From: Berberis thunbergii
Lineage: Eukaryota; Streptophyta; Magnoliopsida; Ranunculales; Berberidaceae
Direction of reading: 5' to 3'
NCBI GenBank assembly: GCA_003290165.1
Contig: QNQO01000527.1
Span: 186,001-250,000 of the forward strand
DNA: 64,000 nt
Below are positions 58,367 through 64,000 of this stretch, piece after piece; the stretch's first letter is position 1, and each line of letters opens with the position of its first letter. Made by a program: the position numbers and the translations under genes. The notes under the pieces were generated by a model that saw only the letters and a list, made by a program, of their open reading frames with translations, was not told where the DNA came from and did no database searches.

Positions 58367-58920
58367 GAGCATCTTCAATGGTAAAAGTTAAAATGGAGGA
58401 TGGTTCATCCCCCATTTTAACAAAAAGTTAAATATAGGGTCCCCCTATTTCTTCACCACTCCAACCACATCCCTTATTTTAACTTTCTTATCATTATTTT
58501 AATATATCTTCAACTTTCTATACCAATTTAATTTCAATTATACTATTATTAATTTCAACTTAATATAATTATAATATTATTAGTTTCAATTATATTATTA
58601 TGATATTATTAAATATATACCATTATTAATTTCAACTTAAATATATAATATTATTTATTACCACTTTTATTTATTTAAAAATAAATTGAATAAAATAAAA
58701 GACAAATAATTATAATTTTTAAATCATTATAAATTTTAATTAATCACTTTTCATTATTATTTTATTATTACATGGGATTTAGGGGTAGGTTAACTTCCCC
58801 CTAAATTTAGGAGGAAGTTGAAGGAGAAACTATTATTGGGAATGGTTTAGGAGGATGATTGGAGGGAGGGTTTTTTAATGAAACCCATAAAATAGCTTTT
58901 GGGGATGATTGGAGATGCTC
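58367..58920. mobile_element. Tourist-like MITE, 554 bp (GAGCATCTTCAAT termini)
   Basis: TTA flanks both ends (58364-58366 and 58921-58923). The inverted termini are GAGCATCTTCAATGG and GATTGGAGATGCTC. The interior is very AT-rich (about 58490-58760). Confidence 0.85.
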
Positions 58921-59189
58921 TTACCTAACTGGATTTATGCATAAGACAATAATAGATTTCAAATTTAACTCTAGTTTTTTAACATGGGGGATTATCACCA
59001 GAAGCAATACTCTTTCTATCGTTGAGCATTTAATCAATTGAACTTAATTAACAAGTCTAACAGAAAAATCCTAAGTCCCGACTATGCAAGTTGAAGTCAA
59101 GCTTTACCAAATATCAAATATCAAATCTTGCTGATTTTGCACAGCAATTGAACAATTAGACAATTACTGAATAAGGAAAGGCCTTGGAT

Positions 59190-59700
59190 TGTTTAATTCA
59201 ATGTAGTCAAGGCAATCGCCTAGTGTCACAACTATCTTCTTGCCTAGCCAAGTGAAGTTAGCAAGTGTAAATAATGTAGAGTATTCCACATTGTTCTAGT
59301 TCTAGAGAGTTCTCTAGAACCTTTCATAAAGTTTCATAGGATTCTAGTCCTTAGATATTTCTAAGGAAGTATGTAGAAGATCATTGTAGACCGTTGGATC
59401 AAATTGATCACCATCGTCCATTGAGGAGGTGGAGTTGTATTAATAGGCTAAGGCTTCATTTGTTGTAATCACCTCAAATAATTCAAACAATACAAGTTCT
59501 AGTTCTCTTAAGCTCTCTTGTGTGTTCTTAGCTTGTTTAGCTTTCCATAGTCTAAGTAAATCTTTCGTGGGCAAGGTTGACTAGCTTTCCATAGTCTTTC
59601 TTTGTTTAATTAAAAAATAAGGAGAGATTATTGTTGATCAATCAATTCCTAAAATCCTCCAAATTCAGTAGGAGCCTTGACTCAACAAACTCATTTAACT
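59190..59700. repeat. Possible LTR or hAT-end fragments
   Basis: CAATGTAGTCAAGGCAATCGCCTAG at about 59203 resembles the left end of the hAT element at 15789. The following TGTCACAACTATC and the leader-like region with CTCTTAAGCTCTCTTGTGTG look like part of an LTR. No matching partner or target duplication was found. Confidence 0.3.
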
Positions 59701-59796
59701 TTCAACATCTGATCTACTTGAACCCAAATGATGAAATTTTCATTTTAATTCCAAACAGATCTCCCAATATCACAAATCTTGTAGCTACCAAGTGCC

Positions 59797-60139
59797 TGCT
59801 GGAAAATTAAACTTAATCTAGATGGTTTTCAACATCTAGATGGTCTTCAACTTCTAGATGGTCTTCAACCACTAGATGGTCTTTGATAGCCACCATTGTT
59901 GATGGTTGTTGTACCAACAACCATAGCCACAATTGTAGAATTTACTAGCCTCCTTTGGAGACTTATTGTATTCCCATTTACCTATAAATAGGTAGAGGAT
60001 GTGTGTGTTCTAAGTGTGGAAAACAAAGAGAGAAATAAGAGAGTAGAAGTGTGAGATTGTTTATCCTTTCTCTTTGAATAAAATCAGTGTTTCTCTCTTA
60101 GTGATTGCAAACCACCATAAGTGGTCATTTCCACCAACA
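59797..60139 (+). repeat. 5' LTR of the Copia element
   Basis: It begins TGCTGG and ends CCAACA, the short inverted LTR ends. The U3 part has four copies of CTAGATGGTCTTCAAC-type units at exactly 18-bp spacing (starts 59818, 59836, 59854, 59872). A TATAAATA box is at 59983-59990 and an AATAAAA signal near 60077. Confidence 0.85.
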
Positions 60140-60141
60140 AC

Positions 60142-60153
60142 TGGTATCAGAGC
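60142..60153 (+). other. Primer-binding site for initiator tRNA-Met
   Basis: TGGTATCAGAGC, two bases after the LTR end, is the standard plant Copia primer-binding sequence. Confidence 0.95.
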
Positions 60154-60356
60154 AAGGCTCTCTGCAAGTTTCTACTCTCTGCAAAATTTTCATTCTCTGT
60201 AAATCACTGTTCACAAGACGACGACACTGTTCATACGGTACTGTTACAGATACTGTTTACTATACGGTACTGTTCACTGTTCATATAGTACACAACTATT
60301 CACATATACGGTAGTGTTCATAAATACATTACTGTGTTGTGTATACTTTTGCTCCA

Positions 60357-63300
60357 ATGGCAAATGGAAGTGCTCAAGTCCTTATCCCGAAGCTGACCAA
60401 AGAAAATTATGACAATTGGTGTATCCAATTGAAGGCTTTACTTGGCGCACAGGAGTGTCTAGAACTCGTAGAAGATGGCTACGATAAACCAGTGTCCAAA
60501 GAAGAAGAACAACTCTTGCCAGATGCAGAGAAGTTGGTCCTCAAGGCCAATAGAAAGAAAGACTGCAAAGCAAAGTCTATTCTTTATCAAGGTCTCGATG
60601 AAGCCACGTTCGAGATCATTGCTTCCGCAGAAACGTCAAAAAGCATATGGGAAACTCTACAAAGAGTATACCGGGGTGCCGACAAAATAAAAAAGATTCG
60701 CCTCCAAACATTGCGAGGTGAATTTGAATCATTGCAGATGAAGTCCTCAGAATCTATTTCCGATTATTATACTAGAGTTATGGTAATCGTTAATCAGATA
60801 AGAAGAAATGGAGAAGCTCTCACAGAAAGTCGAGTCATTGAAAAATTCTTGAGATCCCTAGATCCAAGATTCGACTATGTTGTCGTGGCCATTGAAGAGT
60901 CCAAAGATTTGGACACGATGACGGTGGATGAGCTTGTGGGTTCATTACAAGCCCATGAACAGAAGATTGTGAAGAGAGGTGAAGACAAGGCAATGGAGCA
61001 TGCCTTGCATTCCAAGTTGTACCTCAGGAATGATAGCTACGAACAAGGAATTACTTCACAAAGAGGACGAGGACGAGGACGAGGTCATGGATCTCGTGGA
61101 CGAGGATCTGGGCATACAGGACCCAGAGGCAATGGCGGTAGAGACACTACCAAAGGAGGACGAGGCCAACAAGCTTATGCTCCTAGAGGAAGATCGAAAG
61201 GAACAGGAGGAGGTTACAATTACCGTGACAAAAGAAATGTACAGTGCTATAATTGTAATAAATATGGGCACTATAGCACAGAATGTCGTGGAAATCCTCC
61301 AGCAGCAGTTCAAGAACAAGTCAATTATGCAGAGCAAGAGACTACCATAACAGGTCCAGCTGCATTATTTGCCCAGCAAGGCTCTGGACAGAACCAAAAT
61401 AATGTTTGGTATCTAGATTCTGGAGCCAGCAATCACATGTGCGGACAACGGGAGCTATTTGTTGATCTAGATGAGACTGTGCAAGGACAAGTCTCATTTG
61501 GTGACTCCTCGAAGATTCCTGTGAAGGGAAAAGGCGACGTCCTAATCAAGATGAAAAATGGAGATCATGACTACATCTCAAATGTGTATTATGTTCCAGC
61601 CATGAAACACAACATGTTGAGTATGGGTCAACTCCTGGAGAGAGGTTATTTTCTCTACATGAAGGACCATCATCTTACAATCAAGGATGCCAATGGAAGA
61701 CTGATTGCCTATGTGAAAATGTCCAAAAATAGGATGTTTCCACTAAACATTCAATATGATGCAGCAAAGTGCTTGAGCGCCGTCGCCAACAATGAAGAGT
61801 GGCTCTGGCATTTGAGACTTGGACATCTGAATTTTTCAAGTTTGAAGATGCTAGTGAGCAAGAAAATGGTCAAAGGTATGCCCCATATTGACCATCCAGA
61901 TGAAATCTGTGAGCACTGTGTCCTCAGCAAGCAACATAGGGCTAACTTTGTTAAAGAAGTAAACTGGCAATCAAAGAAGCCGCTGGAGTTAGTGCACACT
62001 GACGTGTGTGGTCCATTGAAGCCAATGTCAACTGGACAAAACAAGTACTTCCTAACATTCATTGATGATTGTAGCAGAAAGACATGGGTGTATTTTTTAA
62101 AAAGGAAGTCAGAAGTAATGAATTGCTTTAAAGAGTTTAAAGCATTTGTTGAGAAGCAGAGCGGCTACTACATCAGAACCTTGAGATCTGATCAAGGTGG
62201 AGAATACACATCAGATGCCTTCGAAAATTTCTGCAAGGAACAAGGCATCAGGCATCAGATGACACCAGCTCATACGCCGCAGCTGAATGGTGTTGCAGAA
62301 AGAAAGAATCGAACAATTCTTGATATGGCAAGGAGTCTGCTCAAAGGAAAAAGTTTGCCCAAGCAATACTGGGCTGAAGCTGTGTCATGTGCAGTATATT
62401 TACTGAATCGCTGCCCAACCAGGAGATTGCAAAATGTCACTCCAGAAGAAGCATGGAGTGGTCACAAGCCAAGTGTTACTCATCTCCGAGTTTTTGGCTG
62501 TGTGGCTTATACAAAGATCCCTGAGGCGAGAAGGTCCAAACTCGACGACAAAAGTGAGAAATGCATTTTTGTTGGATATGGTGACAGAAGAATGGGATAT
62601 AAGTTATATAATCCCATCACAAAGAAGGTGATCATGAGTAGAGACGTCATCTTTGAAGAAGATAAAGCTTGGCACTGGGATAGTGATCAAGAGGAAACTA
62701 GATGGATCAATACTGAGTTGATCCTTGAAAATGAAGAAATGGAAGGAGTATCAACAATACCTGCAGAAGGTCCGATAGTACCGATAGATGAGCCACAAAC
62801 TCCGGTACATGGATTTCCTACACCAACATCGGTGTCACCTTCTTCATCAGCAATTTCATCATCAACATCCTCACCAGAAGGACCAAGAGGGATGAGAAAT
62901 TTACAAGATTTATATGATGCCACCGAAGTAAGTGAGGATACAAATTTATTTTGTTTCTTCGCTGATTGTGACCCACTCAGCTTCACTGAAGCAGTCACAG
63001 AAGAAAAATGGGTGAAAGCAATGGATGAAGAAATTCATGCCATTGAAAAGAATGACACCTGGAAGCTAACTGATCTACCAGAAGGCAAGAAAGCTATTGG
63101 TGTAAAATGGGTCTACAAAACAAAAAAGAATGCCAAAGGTGAAGTACAAAGGTACAAGGCAAGACTAGTGGCAAAAGGCTATAAACAAAGAGAAGGCATT
63201 GACTACGGAGAAGTATTTGCTCCTGTAGCCCGACTGGAAACAATCAGACTGGTGATCTCACTAGCTGCACAACATAAATGGAAGATCTATCAACTTGATG

Positions 63301-64000
63301 TGAAGTCAGCATTTCTGAATGGCTTCCTGGAAGAAGAAATCTATGTTGACCAGCCGCTTGGATATGTTGAAGCCGGCAATGAAACCAAAGTGTACAAGTT
63401 GAAGAAGGCTCTTTATGGCCTAAAACAGGCTCCACGTGCTTGGAATACCAGGATTGACAAGTATTTCCAAGAAAATGGATTTGAAAAATGTCCATATGAG
63501 CACGCGATGTATGTGAAGAAGGAAGTTGATGGAAGCATGTTATTTGCATGCTTGTATGTCGATGATTTAATTTTCACCGGCAACAACTCAATCATGTTCG
63601 AGGTTTTCAAGAAAAGCATGGTGCAAGAGTTTGAGATGACAGACATTGGTCTGATGGCACACTTTCTTGGCCTCGAAGTGACACAGAAAGAAGATGGGAT
63701 TTTTGTATCCCAAAGTGGTTATGCCAAGAACATTCTTGAGAAATTCAAGATGGACAAAAGCAATCCGGTCTCAACTCCAGTTGATGGTGGACTGGAATTG
63801 AGGAGGAAGAATAAAATGGGAAATGTTAATCCAACATACTTTAAAAGCTTAGTAGGAAGCTTGAGATACTTGACATGTACCAGACCAGACATACTCTATG
63901 GAGTAGGACTGATCAGCAGATATATGGAGACACCAGATCAGTGTCACTTGAATGCAGCCAAGAGAATTCTCCGCTACATCAAAGGAACGGTGAATGAAGG
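60357..64000 (+). CDS. Copia gag-pol polyprotein, partial (runs off the right edge)
   Basis: One open frame of at least 1,214 codons from the ATG at 60357. I found no stop in it. The gag part includes [18 protein letters not shown]. An Arg/Gly-rich stretch (about 61050-61230) precedes the zinc knuckle [14 protein letters not shown] (residue 297 on). Protease: [11 protein letters not shown], with Asp354. Integrase: the zinc region LRLGHLN to CEHC, then catalytic Asp549 (LVHTDVCG), Asp612 (SDQGGEY) and Glu648 ([10 protein letters not shown]), with correct DD35E spacing. Reverse transcriptase: [31 protein letters not shown] and YVDDLIF (Tyr1067 on). The RNase H region has begun by the edge. All catalytic residues seen are present, so this copy may be coding-competent. 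Confidence 0.95.
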   Translation, partial: MANGSAQVLIPKLTKENYDNWCIQLKALLGAQECLELVEDGYDKPVSKEEEQLLPDAEKLVLKANRKKDCKAKSILYQGLDEATFEIIASAETSKSIWETLQRVYRGADKIKKIRLQTLRGEFESLQMKSSESISDYYTRVMVIVNQIRRNGEALTESRVIEKFLRSLDPRFDYVVVAIEESKDLDTMTVDELVGSLQAHEQKIVKRGEDKAMEHALHSKLYLRNDSYEQGITSQRGRGRGRGHGSRGRGSGHTGPRGNGGRDTTKGGRGQQAYAPRGRSKGTGGGYNYRDKRNVQCYNCNKYGHYSTECRGNPPAAVQEQVNYAEQETTITGPAALFAQQGSGQNQNNVWYLDSGASNHMCGQRELFVDLDETVQGQVSFGDSSKIPVKGKGDVLIKMKNGDHDYISNVYYVPAMKHNMLSMGQLLERGYFLYMKDHHLTIKDANGRLIAYVKMSKNRMFPLNIQYDAAKCLSAVANNEEWLWHLRLGHLNFSSLKMLVSKKMVKGMPHIDHPDEICEHCVLSKQHRANFVKEVNWQSKKPLELVHTDVCGPLKPMSTGQNKYFLTFIDDCSRKTWVYFLKRKSEVMNCFKEFKAFVEKQSGYYIRTLRSDQGGEYTSDAFENFCKEQGIRHQMTPAHTPQLNGVAERKNRTILDMARSLLKGKSLPKQYWAEAVSCAVYLLNRCPTRRLQNVTPEEAWSGHKPSVTHLRVFGCVAYTKIPEARRSKLDDKSEKCIFVGYGDRRMGYKLYNPITKKVIMSRDVIFEEDKAWHWDSDQEETRWINTELILENEEMEGVSTIPAEGPIVPIDEPQTPVHGFPTPTSVSPSSSAISSSTSSPEGPRGMRNLQDLYDATEVSEDTNLFCFFADCDPLSFTEAVTEEKWVKAMDEEIHAIEKNDTWKLTDLPEGKKAIGVKWVYKTKKNAKGEVQRYKARLVAKGYKQREGIDYGEVFAPVARLETIRLVISLAAQHKWKIYQLDVKSAFLNGFLEEEIYVDQPLGYVEAGNETKVYKLKKALYGLKQAPRAWNTRIDKYFQENGFEKCPYEHAMYVKKEVDGSMLFACLYVDDLIFTGNNSIMFEVFKKSMVQEFEMTDIGLMAHFLGLEVTQKEDGIFVSQSGYAKNILEKFKMDKSNPVSTPVDGGLELRRKNKMGNVNPTYFKSLVGSLRYLTCTRPDILYGVGLISRYMETPDQCHLNAAKRILRYIKGTVNE

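Larger units (their letters stand above)
59797..64000 (+). mobile_element. Ty1/Copia LTR retrotransposon, truncated by the window edge
   Basis: A 343-bp 5' LTR (59797-60139), a tRNA-Met primer-binding site and an open gag-pol frame are present. The domain order protease, integrase, reverse transcriptase is that of Copia. The RNase H end, the polypurine tract and the 3' LTR lie to the right of the window, so LTR divergence cannot be judged here. Confidence 0.95.

Noticed and set aside
59190..59700. Solo LTR with hAT end
   Set aside because: No matching second end or target duplication could be found, so only a low-confidence repeat is listed.

Overview
This is a plant nuclear genome window, almost certainly from a dicot. 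It is AT-rich and its genes have introns. It also carries typical plant transposable elements: Copia LTR, plant LINEs and tRNA-derived SINEs, hAT, PIF/Harbinger, Mutator-like, Helitron and many MITEs. I could not assign a species.

Three host genes can be assembled exon by exon with consistent reading phase and GT-AG splice sites. (1) A PhoD-like metallophosphatase on the minus strand (1261-10910, eight exons, 457 aa) has a 5.4 kb first intron holding several transposon insertions. (2) A YjbQ/UPF0047-family protein on the plus strand (13225-28700, seven small exons, 184 aa, or 148 aa from an internal start) is interrupted by a 13.1 kb fourth intron. That intron holds a complete 4.7 kb hAT element with further elements nested in it, a Helitron end and several LINE fragments. 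(3) An AVT3-like vacuolar amino-acid transporter lies on the minus strand (29944-31556, three exons, 416 aa).

From 31.9 kb rightwards the window is mostly transposable elements and gene relics. In order: an hAT MITE; three related foldback MITEs; a Pack-MULE (34612-39287) carrying two exons of a SPINDLY-type glycosyltransferase gene with the intron still present; a broken fasciclin-like arabinogalactan protein fragment; an hAT element with a degenerate transposase; and a Helitron into which a Tourist-type MITE and a 5.6 kb PIF/Harbinger element have inserted. The Harbinger element contains a captured ATL-type RING-H2 gene fragment, an intact Myb/SANT-like ORF and a transposase broken by stop codons. 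Further right are a duplicated signal-peptide exon, more hAT MITEs, a SINE and a 5'-truncated LINE with exact target-site duplications, the last two exons of an RPAP1/MINIYO-type gene with an in-frame stop, a Tourist MITE, and a Copia retrotransposon. The Copia gag-pol frame is open from 60357 to the right edge.

The window's main interest is gene-fragment capture: two DNA transposons of different superfamilies, about 7 kb apart, each carry host gene fragments. Several insertions can be placed exactly because both target-site duplications, and in two cases an empty-site paralogue, lie within the window.
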